Shown here one piece after another: positions 28,325 through 37,582 of a stretch of DNA of 64,000 bases. The DNA comes from Microbulbifer aggregans (GTDB lineage Bacteria; Pseudomonadota; Gammaproteobacteria; Pseudomonadales; Cellvibrionaceae). Under the pieces are notes generated by a model that was not told where the DNA came from, did no database searches, and saw nothing but the letters and a program-made list of their open reading frames with translations. How positions within the stretch are numbered: the first letter of the stretch is position 1; the number at the start of each line of letters is the position of its first letter. The stretch spans positions 1 to 64,000 of the forward strand of contig NZ_JAIVKK010000012.1 in assembly GCF_020524005.1 (NCBI RefSeq). Reading direction: 5' to 3'. Both the position numbers and the translations under genes were made by a program.

Positions 28325-29818
28325 ATGACAAGAAGTGCTAAACAGCGCACTCTGCGCCCGCTTAAATCCCTGCTCGCCGCCGCATTAATGGGCTTTGGCG
28401 CCATGCAGGCTCAGGCCGACACCCTGTGGGAAATCTACCTGCAGGCTCTGGATAACGATCCCCAGCTGGCTGCGGATCGCGCCGCCTATCGCGCCGGTCT
28501 TGAGGCTGAAAACCTGGGCCGCTCTGCCCTGCTGCCACAGGTCAATGCATTCGCAGAATTAAGTAAAACCAAAACCGACTACTCCTCGGCTGGCGTGCAA
28601 TTCGACAGCACCAGGGGCCAATTACTCGACTCCGTTACTTCTGGGGAGCGAGACATCGACTCCACCACTTATGGGGCGAGCCTCAACCAGGCCCTGTTCG
28701 ATCTGCCCGCATGGTTCGGTTTCAAGCAGGGAAAAAAGGTCAGTGAGCAGGCTGCGGCAGAATTCAGCGCCAACCAGCAGGACATGATGGTTCGCGTAGC
28801 CAGCGCCTACTTCGATGTGCTGCGCGCCCATGACGTACTCGAGGCCGCCCGCGCGGAAGAAGAAGCCCTGGCCAAGCAGCTGGAGCAAACCCAACAGCGT
28901 TTTGAGGTCGGCCTGACCGCCATTACCGATGTATACGATTCCCGCTCCGCTTATGACAGCGCCCGCGCCCGCCGCCTCACCGCGCAGGACGACCTGCTGA
29001 GCAATTTTGACGCCCTGTCTGTACTGACCGGCAAGCACCACGACACCGTCGCCCCGCTGGTAGAAAGTTTTTCGGTAGCGCCACCAAATCCGGCCGATCG
29101 CGCGTCCTGGGTCAACTTTGCCCTGGCCAACAACTTCAGCCTCAAAGCGGCGCGCCTGAACTCCGATGCGGCCCGCATGGGTGCCCGTGCGTCGGCGGCA
29201 GAGCACCTGCCAACCCTTAGCGGCTCTATTTCCTATCAGACCAGTGACGACGACGGCAGCAACAATGCCGTCACGCGTGTACCTGCCTTGAATGGAGAAA
29301 TCGCTTCGGAGGTGGATGTCGATGACAGTACCGACGTCACGATGGCTGCAATCACCCTGAACATGCCGCTCTACACCGGCGGCCGCCTCAGCGCCAGCCG
29401 TCGCGAAGCCCGCAACCTCGCCTTCCAGGCCGAGGACGTGCGCAACCTGACCGAGCGCAATACCATCCAGAACACCCGCACTCTGCACCGCGCGGTTACT
29501 ACCGACTCCTCCCGTGTAGAAGCCCGCCAACAGGCAGTCGTTTCTGCCAAGAGCGCCCTGGATGCTACCCAGGCCGGTTACGAGGTCGGCACCCGCAACA
29601 TCGTTGACGTATTGCTGGCCCAGCGCACCCTGGCACAGTCCCAGACCGACTACGCCAACGCACTGTACGACTACGTCCTGAATACCCTGAACCTCAAGCT
29701 GGTGGCGGGTCTGTTGGCACCACAGGACCTGCAGGAGCTGGACACCAGCCTCAACCCCGGCGACCCGGTTTCCCGCGCCCACATCCTGGATACCGGTGCG
29801 GTACCGTTCAGCAAATAA
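28325..29818 (+). CDS. tolC: TolC-family outer membrane channel
   Basis: The start is placed at the ATG at 28325, behind AGGAAC; the longer frame adds 84 residues with no export signal. The protein (497 residues) has a Sec signal ending MQAQAD and begins its mature part DTLWEIYLQALDNDPQLAADRAAYRAG, the canonical TolC opening. Two OEP repeats are visible; the second ends with ALDATQAGYEVGTRNIVDVLLAQRTL in the coiled-coil barrel. TolC forms the trimeric exit duct for RND and ABC pumps and type I secretion. A strong terminator follows. The gene lies just beyond nudF in many gammaproteobacteria, in line with this neighbourhood. Confidence 0.94.
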   Translation: MTRSAKQRTLRPLKSLLAAALMGFGAMQAQADTLWEIYLQALDNDPQLAADRAAYRAGLEAENLGRSALLPQVNAFAELSKTKTDYSSAGVQFDSTRGQLLDSVTSGERDIDSTTYGASLNQALFDLPAWFGFKQGKKVSEQAAAEFSANQQDMMVRVASAYFDVLRAHDVLEAARAEEEALAKQLEQTQQRFEVGLTAITDVYDSRSAYDSARARRLTAQDDLLSNFDALSVLTGKHHDTVAPLVESFSVAPPNPADRASWVNFALANNFSLKAARLNSDAARMGARASAAEHLPTLSGSISYQTSDDDGSNNAVTRVPALNGEIASEVDVDDSTDVTMAAITLNMPLYTGGRLSASRREARNLAFQAEDVRNLTERNTIQNTRTLHRAVTTDSSRVEARQQAVVSAKSALDATQAGYEVGTRNIVDVLLAQRTLAQSQTDYANALYDYVLNTLNLKLVAGLLAPQDLQELDTSLNPGDPVSRAHILDTGAVPFSK

Positions 29819-29838
29819 GCGCTAGCAATACCGCAGAA

Positions 29839-29875
29839 AAAAAAGGCCGGCACTGCTATAGTGCCGGCCTTTTTT
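29839..29875 (+). terminator. Rho-independent terminator after tolC
   Basis: A perfect stem (AAAAAAGGCCGGCAC with its complement GTGCCGGCCTTTTTT) closes a 7-base loop and ends in a T-run, 20 bases after the tolC stop. Confidence 0.93.
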
Positions 29876-29978
29876 GTAAGGGCCTGGTTTTACGCGGCGC
29901 CCAATCGCCGCGGGCTACAATATTGAAGCCCTCTGCCAGCCCCGTTTTGCCATCTACAGCAGTGACCAAAGGTCGTCC

Positions 29979-31007
29979 ATGAAGTGTCTTGTAACCGGAA
30001 ATGCAGGCTTTATCGGTTTCCACGTCGCCAGAACCCTGCTTGAGCGCGGGGATTCCGTGGTCGGAATCGACAATGTAAACGACTATTACGACACCAGCCT
30101 CAAAGAAAGCCGCCTGCGCGAGCTGGACGCTGTCGCCGGCAAGCAAGGCGCCGAAGTCGAGTACCAGTTTTATCGGGGCAATATCGCCGACAGGGCATTG
30201 CTCGACCGCTGCTTCAGTGAACACAAGTTTGATCGCGTCATCCACCTGGCCGCGCAGGCGGGTGTCCGCCATTCGATCGAGCACCCGGAAGCCTACGTCG
30301 AAAGCAACCTGATCGGCTTCGCCAATCTACTCGAAGCCTGCCGGCACGCCTCAAGCCCGCACCTGACCTACGCCAGCACCAGCAGCGTGTACGGCGGCAA
30401 TACCACCATGCCATTTAGCGAAGATCACAGCGCCGACCACCCGCTGCAGTTTTATGCTGCAACCAAGCGCGCCAACGAGCTGATGGCACACAGCTACAGC
30501 CACCTGTTCAGACTGCCCACCACCGGTCTGCGCTTTTTTACCGTGTATGGCCCCTGGGGCCGCCCCGATATGGCGCTGTTCAAATTTACCCAGCTGATCC
30601 TCGAGGAAAAGCCGATCCCCGTATTCAATCATGGGCATCACAGCCGCGACTTCACCTATATCGACGACATCGTCGAAGGTGTGATCAAATCCAGCGACCA
30701 GATCGCTACGGAAGACAGCAACTGGTCGAGCGCAGCGCCGACACCCTCGAGCAGTAATGCGCCTTACCGAATTTTCAATATCGGCAACGGCGACCCTGCG
30801 CAACTGTCAGAATATATCGAGGCGCTGGAAGAGGCCCTGGGGAAAAAGGCCATCAAAGAATTGCTGCCGATGCAGAAGGGCGATATTCCCGATACCCACG
30901 CCGACACCCGCAAGCTGCAGCAGGCGATCGGCTACAAACCCGGTACCGGAGTCAGGGAAGGTGTAGAAAACTTCGTGGAGTGGTACCGGAGTTACTATTC
31001 CGTGTGA
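29979..31007 (+). CDS. UDP-glucuronate 4-epimerase family NAD-dependent epimerase
   Basis: The 342-residue extended short-chain dehydrogenase has the NAD-binding [12 protein letters not shown] motif (about 6-17), [17 protein letters not shown] typical of UDP-glucuronate epimerases, the catalytic Ser in STSSVYGG and the YXXXK motif [27 protein letters not shown] is also diagnostic of this branch. It should interconvert UDP-GlcA and UDP-GalA. The ugd gene in the same region (44275) would supply UDP-GlcA, so the pair can feed galacturonate into LPS core or O-antigen. Which epimer is made is inferred from family. Confidence 0.9.
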   Translation: MKCLVTGNAGFIGFHVARTLLERGDSVVGIDNVNDYYDTSLKESRLRELDAVAGKQGAEVEYQFYRGNIADRALLDRCFSEHKFDRVIHLAAQAGVRHSIEHPEAYVESNLIGFANLLEACRHASSPHLTYASTSSVYGGNTTMPFSEDHSADHPLQFYAATKRANELMAHSYSHLFRLPTTGLRFFTVYGPWGRPDMALFKFTQLILEEKPIPVFNHGHHSRDFTYIDDIVEGVIKSSDQIATEDSNWSSAAPTPSSSNAPYRIFNIGNGDPAQLSEYIEALEEALGKKAIKELLPMQKGDIPDTHADTRKLQQAIGYKPGTGVREGVENFVEWYRSYYSV

Positions 31008-31039
31008 AGGACCTGTTCGAACGACAGGACCCGGCCGGC

Positions 31040-31765
31040 TCAGCCGGCCATTTTCTCGCGATACCCTTCTTCGAGGGCGGCCCAATTGCTATCGTCGAAA
31101 TGAAACACCGGGTGACGCCCCATTAGCTTGTCCAGGGAGCGCCGGAAGCGGGATAGGTTGGCGTCCGCTTCCTGCCTTGAAGGGGCATTGCGAATGGTGC
31201 CCTTATCGAAGTCAATCAGGTAGAGGTCGTCTGTGCCAGTCAGCAGGATATTGCTGGCATTGAGATCCGGATGGTAAATATTGTGCTGATGAAAAAGCGC
31301 GATCAACCCACCAAGCTTCGCCCACAGTGCATTATCCACGGGCTTGCTGCACAGAGCTTCAGTAAGATTCTCTGAGTCCGGCACCCGCTCGGTGATAAGC
31401 GCACCGCGGTATGCCAACGGCGGAACACTGACGCAGCGCGCCGCCACCGGGCGCGGCACCGGCAGGCCGAGCTTGCGCATGCTCCGCAGCATATTGAACT
31501 CCCGCCACACCCGGGTATTTGCCAGCCGGCTGTACAAATAGGACTTTTCCACCAGCCGCCCTGCCAGACCGCCCCGGTGGTACTGCTTGAATACCAGCTC
31601 CACGCCCTTGTACTCAAACATTACTGCCTTGCCGCGCTCTACCTGAGCGCAGTCGCTATTCGCTCGCAGCCACTCGCGGTTAAACAGCTTTTCGCAATCG
31701 GCGCCGACGATTTCATCGTCGTAGATCACTCTCGCCAATTTACTCCTGAATTGTCGGTACCCCAC
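31040..31765 (-). CDS. kdkA: 3-deoxy-D-manno-octulosonate (Kdo) kinase
   Basis: The protein (241 residues) has the KdkA pattern: GRLVEKSYLYSRLANTRVWR, GLPVPRPVAAR, the kinase-like catalytic segment HQHNIYHPDLNASNILL and the metal-binding LIDFDKG. KdkA phosphorylates Kdo at position 4 on lipid A, usual in organisms with a single Kdo. The GTG at 31765 has a GGGGAG five bases upstream; a GTG at 31771 is the alternative. WaaA, which adds the Kdo, is encoded nearby (34978-36315). Confidence 0.92.
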   Translation of the reverse strand: MGYRQFRSKLARVIYDDEIVGADCEKLFNREWLRANSDCAQVERGKAVMFEYKGVELVFKQYHRGGLAGRLVEKSYLYSRLANTRVWREFNMLRSMRKLGLPVPRPVAARCVSVPPLAYRGALITERVPDSENLTEALCSKPVDNALWAKLGGLIALFHQHNIYHPDLNASNILLTGTDDLYLIDFDKGTIRNAPSRQEADANLSRFRRSLDKLMGRHPVFHFDDSNWAALEEGYREKMAG

Positions 31766-31853
31766 GAGCACTCCCCTCTCTGACGCCAGCCGGCGCCGTG
31801 ATAACCTTTACACCAAGAATAATCAAGCACCAGGTACCCCCGGCGCCCCTGCC

Positions 31854-32756
31854 TCAGGAAAAGAGACCGCGCAGTTTGCGCTCAATGCGGTCCAGCACCT
31901 TGAGCCACCCGGCTCCCTGCATGGGGTCATAGGCCCAAGGCTTTTTAACCCGCAAGTTACCGCGAACTTTCAGACAATCTTCGGCTACCGGCAGCTTCGG
32001 CGACTGCCCCGCCTGTAAAGCGTCAACCTCTGCGGCCGTCATAATTTCCAGAGGATAAAGTCCACAACGCCGTGACCATTCACCAAAACGCAGCGCCAGC
32101 GACTTCTGTTTACCGCGATAGGCTCGCCCGTTGGGCAGCCACATGGAGAAAGGTGCGCGCATGCGTGCCATACGGCAGAAGAGCTCCGCCGCTTTCCGGT
32201 TGTTTACCGACTCACCGACCTCGAAATCCCAACCCACCTGACGGAGCCGCGCGGTATTTGCGATCAGCAGCGCGGAAAACCAGGTTCCAGTCGAACGCTT
32301 GCCCGGATACCAGAACCAGAAACCGCGCTCCTGATCAAAACGAAAATCGCGGTTGGCCGGCTTTCTCAGCGAAAAGCCACGCACGAAGGCCGGAGAGATA
32401 AATCCCAGGTCAGGCTGCTGCTCGAAGCTTTCGCGCAGAGCCTGAATGTCCGCCTCACTGAGGTGACGCACCATTTGTGTGTCGTCCTGAAGGAAACAGA
32501 TCAGCTCGTCGTCACCCGCCATTTCATAAGCAGCCTGCATATTGGCGTAGAGCCCGCCCAGCTTGTGACCTGTCTCTGCCGTTTTATCGATGACCTGGTG
32601 TCGGGTGGCAACGTCAGCCAGCACACGCCGCGTCTCAGGGTCGTCACTGCCATCGTCAATCACCGTCAACCGGCAATGCGGCGCACAGGTTTCGATCGAC
32701 TGGATGCAGTTCTCCAAAAACGGGCCACGATTATACGAAAAGACAAAAACGTGCAT
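31854..32756 (-). CDS. Family 2-type glycosyltransferase
   Basis: The start is placed at the ATG at 32756, where the GT-A fold begins at once (MHVFVFSYNRGPFLENCIQS); the longer frame adds 19 unrelated residues. The 300-residue protein has the nucleotide-sugar motif VIDDGSDDPETR and FLQDDTQM as the DXD-like metal site. The C-terminal half is basic and resembles LPS-type glycosyltransferases. Donor and acceptor are unknown. Placement between kdkA and other transferases supports a role in LPS core assembly. Confidence 0.87.
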   Translation of the reverse strand: MHVFVFSYNRGPFLENCIQSIETCAPHCRLTVIDDGSDDPETRRVLADVATRHQVIDKTAETGHKLGGLYANMQAAYEMAGDDELICFLQDDTQMVRHLSEADIQALRESFEQQPDLGFISPAFVRGFSLRKPANRDFRFDQERGFWFWYPGKRSTGTWFSALLIANTARLRQVGWDFEVGESVNNRKAAELFCRMARMRAPFSMWLPNGRAYRGKQKSLALRFGEWSRRCGLYPLEIMTAAEVDALQAGQSPKLPVAEDCLKVRGNLRVKKPWAYDPMQGAGWLKVLDRIERKLRGLFS

Positions 32757-33089
32757 CTTTCTCTGTCCAAAAAATTTCGCGCAGCATACCAGAACCCCGA
32801 TACTCAGTCGCAAACCAGTGAACGGAGTCGCGGATTGACGGTCGAACCTTTAAACGCCATGGCATGGATAGACGCCATTGAAAGCATTCCACAATGATAT
32901 GAGCGATGTGACCCGCAGCAGGCCCAAAACCGCTAAACCAGACGAAGTCAGCCATCGCAGAAACCGCAGAATATAACGGATATCAATTCTGAACACTGAG
33001 TCCGCGGCGGGTTCGCTTTACCAAATGGCTTGGTATATCCTCCCCCGGCTCCAGATTCCGCTAGCCAAACAGACAACCGCAGAATACCC
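32757..33089. other. Divergent intergenic region between two glycosyltransferase genes
   Basis: About 330 bases lie between two outward-facing glycosyltransferase starts. I see no gene, hairpin or clear promoter pair. It presumably holds promoters for both directions. Confidence 0.5.
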
Positions 33090-33926
33090 ATGAAATTGTC
33101 CGTTATCATGACAACCTACAACTCCCCGACCTGGCTCGAAAAGGTCCTGTGGGGATACAGCTGCCAGACTGAGCAGCCACTGGAAGTCATTGTTGCCGAT
33201 GACGGCTCTACCGATGAAACGGCGGAGCTGGTGGTGCGTATGCGCGAAGAAACGGGCCTGGATATTCGCCATGTCTGGCAAAAAGATGACGGCTTCCGCA
33301 AGTGCCGGATTCTCAACAAAGCCATTTTACACGCGCGCGGTGACTATGTGGTATTCACCGACGGCGACTGTATTCCGCGGGCGGATTTCCTCGCTGTACA
33401 CAAGCGCCGTGCTGAACCGGGTTACTTCCTCTCGGGCAGCTACTTCAAGCTGCCCATGAGCACCAGTGAAGCCATCACCAAAGATGACATCCTGACCGGC
33501 CGCTGTTTCGACTACGCCTGGCTCAAGAACAATGGTCTCAAAACCAAGCGCAAGACGATGAAACTGCGCGCCAGCGAACGCTGGGCACCGCTATTGAACA
33601 GGCTCACCCCCACAGCCTGTAACCTGAAAGGTTCCAACGCCTCCGCATGGCTAAAGGACATCCTCACGGTCAACGGTTTCGAAGAGCGTATGGCCTGGGG
33701 CGGACTGGACCGTGAGTTTGGTGTGCGCCTGGAAAATGCCGGCATCAAACCCCGCCACGTGCGCTTCGATGCCGTCTGCATCCACCTGGATCATCCCCGC
33801 GGCTACGCCGACCGGGAAATCGTCGCCCGCAACAAGGCGATGCGCCTACGCGTTGCCAAAGAGGGCATCATCGAAACCCCGCAGGGAATCCGCCAGCTGA
33901 CCGAAAGCGGTTACCGGCCCGAGTAA
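33090..33926 (+). CDS. Family 2 glycosyltransferase
   Basis: The start is set at the ATG at 33090, where the domain begins (MKLSVIMTTYNSPTWLEKVL); the preceding 20 codons have no domain support. The 278-residue GT-A protein has VIVADDGSTDET (about 33-44), the metal-binding TDGDCIPR (about 92-99) and the galactosyltransferase-type C-terminal motif GFEERMAWGGLDREFGVRL. That ending resembles GT2 enzymes with a C-terminal GT7-like segment used for LPS and capsule sugars. It is followed by another transferase-like gene 54 bases downstream. Confidence 0.9.
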   Translation: MKLSVIMTTYNSPTWLEKVLWGYSCQTEQPLEVIVADDGSTDETAELVVRMREETGLDIRHVWQKDDGFRKCRILNKAILHARGDYVVFTDGDCIPRADFLAVHKRRAEPGYFLSGSYFKLPMSTSEAITKDDILTGRCFDYAWLKNNGLKTKRKTMKLRASERWAPLLNRLTPTACNLKGSNASAWLKDILTVNGFEERMAWGGLDREFGVRLENAGIKPRHVRFDAVCIHLDHPRGYADREIVARNKAMRLRVAKEGIIETPQGIRQLTESGYRPE

Positions 33927-33980
33927 TTCCGGCGTTCAGGCCACATCAACCTGGCCGACGCCCTACAAATCCAAGCCAAT

Positions 33981-34880
33981 ATGAATAGCAACATTCCCAA
34001 AAAGCACTGGTCCGATCCGATCGTCGAACTTTTCCTGCGCGCAGCCGCCAGCGGCTGGGTGCCCGCCTCGATGTTCCAGAAACCACTGCCTGTGAAAGAA
34101 GCCCGTGCAGCGCGTACCGGCCAACTGGATATCGAGATTGTGAGCCACTGCTGGCAGTATTCCCATTTCCTGATTTATCAGCTGAGCTCCCTGGCACTGT
34201 ACCCGCCCACCAAGGCCACGGTGACCATGACCGTGTATTACAACAGTGAAGATACGCGCACCGCTGCGGTGCTGGACTACTTTGGCAAGCAACAGGTGCC
34301 CGGGATAACCTGGAACTGGCGCGAACTCCCGAAACACAGCCTGTTCCGGCGTGCCATTGGCCGCAATGAAGCGGCACTGGCCACCAAGGCCGACTGGATC
34401 TGGTTTACCGACTGCGACCTGATGTTCCGCGAGAACTGTATCGACCAGCTCGCAGAACTGCTGCAGGGCCGCACCGACAGCCTGGTGTTTCCATCCCGCG
34501 AGCGCATAACTTCCCTGCTGGCGGATGACGACCCCATGCTCAACTTCGACCCGAAAGATCTGCGGGTAATCGACATAGACGACTCCCGCTTTATCGAACA
34601 AACGCGAGACCGCGCCACCGGTCCCCTGCAAATCGCCCACGGCGATATCGCCCGTGCCGGCGGCTACTGCAATAGCCTCAGCTACTACCAAAAGCCGGCC
34701 GAGGGCTGGTGCAAAGCCCACGAAGACCGGGCTTTCCGCTGGCTACTGGGCTCCCAGGGCGTTCCGCTGGAAATTCCAGGCGTTTACCGTATTCGCCACG
34801 TCAGCAAGGGCCGCTACACAGGCAGCAAACTGAATACGCAGATTCGCAGCAACGTACGAAAGGCCACTGATAAACACTGA
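33981..34880 (+). CDS. GT-A fold glycosyltransferase-like protein
   Basis: The 299-residue protein has IEIVSHCWQYSHFLIYQLSS early (about 50), the DXD-type metal motif FTDCDLMFRENC (about 140) and HEDRAFRWLLGSQGVPLEIPGVYRIRH near the end. This layout is that of GT-A glycosyltransferases of the family-2 superfamily. It is in the same direction as the GT2 gene before it and probably in one transcript, closed by a strong bidirectional terminator. Substrate unknown. Confidence 0.82.
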   Translation: MNSNIPKKHWSDPIVELFLRAAASGWVPASMFQKPLPVKEARAARTGQLDIEIVSHCWQYSHFLIYQLSSLALYPPTKATVTMTVYYNSEDTRTAAVLDYFGKQQVPGITWNWRELPKHSLFRRAIGRNEAALATKADWIWFTDCDLMFRENCIDQLAELLQGRTDSLVFPSRERITSLLADDDPMLNFDPKDLRVIDIDDSRFIEQTRDRATGPLQIAHGDIARAGGYCNSLSYYQKPAEGWCKAHEDRAFRWLLGSQGVPLEIPGVYRIRHVSKGRYTGSKLNTQIRSNVRKATDKH

Positions 34881-34913
34881 CCGATCCGGCTCTGTTCGAC
34901 TGTTTTGCAACAA

Positions 34914-34951
34914 AAAAAAGGCCTGGCACCTCTCGGTGCCAGGCCTTTTTT
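34914..34951. terminator. Bidirectional terminator between convergent genes
   Basis: A 17-bp perfect stem (34914-34930 with 34935-34951) with loop TCTC is flanked by an A-run and a T-run, so it can end transcription of the glycosyltransferase gene from the left and of waaA from the right. Confidence 0.95.
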
Positions 34952-34977
34952 GATACGCCCACGACGGCGACCCTGCA

Positions 34978-36315
34978 CTAACCCTGCATGACGGATTCCA
35001 CTTCCACCACCGTACGCGCCAGTGCTCCACTGTTCTGGCCGGCCACTTCCCGCGCCCGAGCTCCAGCGACAACGCGGCTGTCACTGTCTGCCAGCCAGGC
35101 ACCTACCTGCTGTGCCATTTGCTCGGCAGAATCCACCACGACAAGTCCACCGGCCTCCTCGAGAAGGCCTGATACCACACTAAAATTGTGCAAATGCGGA
35201 CCACAAACCACCGGAACACTCCAGGCTGCCGGCTCAATCATATTGTGCCCACCCACTGGCACCAGACTGCCGCCAACAAAGGCCACGTCACAAGCGCCAT
35301 AGAAACGCAACAACTCACCCATGGTGTCCCCGAGTACTACCTGATCGGAAGCTGCCGGCGCAGTGCCATCACTGCGCCGCACCACACCAAGCTTTCGCTC
35401 CCGACACATACGCGCCACACTGTCGAACCGCACCGGGTGTCGCGGCACCAATACCAGCAGTAAATCCGGAAACTGCTCACGCAGTTGCTGGTATGCATCG
35501 AGTACGACCTCATCCTCACCACCGTGGGTACTGGCTGCCAGCCACACCGGGCGCCGCGTCCTTCCACGCCATTGATGTGACAGCGCCTGCGCCTCGCTCA
35601 CAAGGCCTGTGCCAATATGCAGATCAAACTTGATATTGCCTACCGAGATCACTTTCTCCGGCGGCATACCCAGCGCCACAAAACGCTCGGCATCCGCCTG
35701 ATACTGGGCAACAACCTTGGTGAACTGACTGAGCATATCCCTGCTCAGACGGGGAAAATGCCCGTAACCTCTTGCCGACTTCGCGCTCAGACGGCCGTTG
35801 ACCAGTACCGCCGGTATCTCCCGGCTTGCGCAGACGGACAGAAGATTGGGCCAGAGTTCTGTTTCCATGCTCACCAGCATATTTGGCCGCAGCGCCTGCA
35901 CAAATGGCATCAGGCACTCCGGCAGATCAAACGGCAGGTAATAGTGCAACAGGCGGCCGTTAAGGATGGGCTCCAAGGCATCGTACACACTCTGGGAGCC
36001 GGTCGGGGTAGTGGTCGTCACCAGCCACTGCCAGCGCGGGTGACGGGCGGCAAGCTCCCGGATCAATGGGGTCGCCGCCAGGGTTTCACCAACGGAGACT
36101 GAATGAATCCAGATCAAAGGCGCACGGCTCGCGCGATCCGGGACCACGCCAAAACGTTCTCGCCAGCGGCGACGCCCGCCGGGTCTGGAAGGAACCAGGC
36201 CGAAGCGCTCACTCCAGCGTTTGCGATAGGCTGGGTCTGCCCGGCCGCGCCACCAAAGGTGCAGCAGCATGAGCGGAAGAGAAAGCCTGAATAACCAGGT
36301 ATAAAGGTGGCGCAT
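34978..36315 (-). CDS. waaA: 3-deoxy-D-manno-octulosonic acid transferase
   Basis: The start is the ATG at 36315 (a TTG lies just before). The 445-residue GT30 enzyme transfers Kdo from CMP-Kdo to lipid A precursor. Motifs: WIHSVSVGETLAATPLI (with the catalytic Glu), MLVSMETELWPNLL, VLVNGRLSAKSARG, KFDLHIG and GGHNMIEPAAW. One N-terminal hydrophobic helix anchors it to the inner membrane. It is somewhat longer than typical (about 425) because of a repeated segment near residues 35-65: RKRWSERFGLVPSR followed by RRRWRERFGVVPDR. Downstream context with kdkA fits a single phosphorylated Kdo. Confidence 0.96.
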   Translation of the reverse strand: MRHLYTWLFRLSLPLMLLHLWWRGRADPAYRKRWSERFGLVPSRPGGRRRWRERFGVVPDRASRAPLIWIHSVSVGETLAATPLIRELAARHPRWQWLVTTTTPTGSQSVYDALEPILNGRLLHYYLPFDLPECLMPFVQALRPNMLVSMETELWPNLLSVCASREIPAVLVNGRLSAKSARGYGHFPRLSRDMLSQFTKVVAQYQADAERFVALGMPPEKVISVGNIKFDLHIGTGLVSEAQALSHQWRGRTRRPVWLAASTHGGEDEVVLDAYQQLREQFPDLLLVLVPRHPVRFDSVARMCRERKLGVVRRSDGTAPAASDQVVLGDTMGELLRFYGACDVAFVGGSLVPVGGHNMIEPAAWSVPVVCGPHLHNFSVVSGLLEEAGGLVVVDSAEQMAQQVGAWLADSDSRVVAGARAREVAGQNSGALARTVVEVESVMQG

Positions 36316-36481
36316 CAAATTTGAAACGGGAACTCGTTGACTAATTAGCGGGGAACAATTTCCGTGGAATTGCCGCCAGCGTTTGGTAGCATTCTACCCC
36401 ATCTCCGCGCCACGCTGGTGCGATATGCATCACCAAGTGTCCCGCAGTGACGATCTCTGCTGTATTTGAGTCAACCGCCCA

Positions 36482-37582
36482 ATGAATATATTGATGGTCA
36501 GCAACGAATTCCCACCCAGTGTCGGAGGTGTGCAGACCCATGTATTCGAGCTTTCCCGGGCACTGGTTGGGCTGGGGCACAGGGTGCGGGTACTTTGCCG
36601 CCACCGCAACAAATCGACAGCCGTCTTTGAGCGGCTGCACGGCATCGAGGTTGAGCGGCTGGCGCTGCCCGACAATCACCTGATTTACGACTGGCTACTC
36701 GGGCGAAGACTCAGGCAGCTGATTGAGCGCGACGGCTTTGAGCTCACCCATGTCCACGGCATGCGCCCGCTGCGGGCCTGCTCAAAACAGAAAGTACCGA
36801 CACTGTTCACCAATCACACATCGTCATTTGTGCGTAGGGCTGAGCAAAGCGCACGTACACGCGACAAGATGTACAGGCTTCTGGCGCCCGTCTCCACTGT
36901 ACTGACGCCCAGTGAAATACTTGCAGAAAAAACCCGCTCTATTGGTTACACCGGGCCGGTGGCCTTTATTCCCAACGGCGTGGACAATATCCAGTTCAGC
37001 CCCGGCACTTCCGACCTGAGAGCCCGACTGGGCATTCCCGACGATGCATTCGTGATCGCCATTGCCTGCCGGCTGGTACCCGTCAAAGGTGTGCGCTACC
37101 TTGCCCAGGCCGTGGCGGAAATAGATGACCCACGCCTGCATCTGGTGATTGCGGGCGATGGCGATGAGCGCGCGGATATCGAACACATATTGCAGCAAAA
37201 GCGCCAAAGCGGTCATGCCCATTTGCTGGGTGCAGTCGACAATACCGAGATGCCAGCGATCTATCGCGCCGCCAACGCCAGTGCCCTCCCGTCGCTGATG
37301 GAGGCCACCAGCATCGCAGGTCTCGAGGCCATGGCCTGCGGTCTGCCAATGATCGGCTCCAATGTGGGGGGCATTCCGTATATCGTCCAGCACGAGTCTA
37401 CCGGACTCCTGGTGGAACCCGAGAGCTCAAGTCAGCTCAAAACTGCTATCGAACGGCTGCTGAGCCAGCCGGATAATTGCATAACGATGGGACAGCTAGC
37501 CATGGGCCGGGTCGCCGCCGAATTTACCTGGCGACACGTAGCCGAAAAGGTGCAGCTGCATTACAAAAAGATTTGCCCATGA
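36482..37582 (+). CDS. Family 4 glycosyltransferase
   Basis: The 366-residue GT-B protein starts MNILMVSNEFPPSVGGVQTHVF, a family 4 opening. The C-terminal nucleotide-sugar site is visible as ACRLVPVKGVRYLAQA, followed by SLMEATSIAGLEAMACGLPMIG with the EX7E motif. It transfers a sugar with retention of configuration; specificity unknown. Its stop overlaps the start of the O-antigen-ligase-like gene by four bases, linking both in one operon. Confidence 0.92.
   Translation: MNILMVSNEFPPSVGGVQTHVFELSRALVGLGHRVRVLCRHRNKSTAVFERLHGIEVERLALPDNHLIYDWLLGRRLRQLIERDGFELTHVHGMRPLRACSKQKVPTLFTNHTSSFVRRAEQSARTRDKMYRLLAPVSTVLTPSEILAEKTRSIGYTGPVAFIPNGVDNIQFSPGTSDLRARLGIPDDAFVIAIACRLVPVKGVRYLAQAVAEIDDPRLHLVIAGDGDERADIEHILQQKRQSGHAHLLGAVDNTEMPAIYRAANASALPSLMEATSIAGLEAMACGLPMIGSNVGGIPYIVQHESTGLLVEPESSSQLKTAIERLLSQPDNCITMGQLAMGRVAAEFTWRHVAEKVQLHYKKICP

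Noticed and set aside
28622-29782. 386-codon minus-strand open frame
   Set aside because: Antisense to tolC and without ribosome-binding site or domain.
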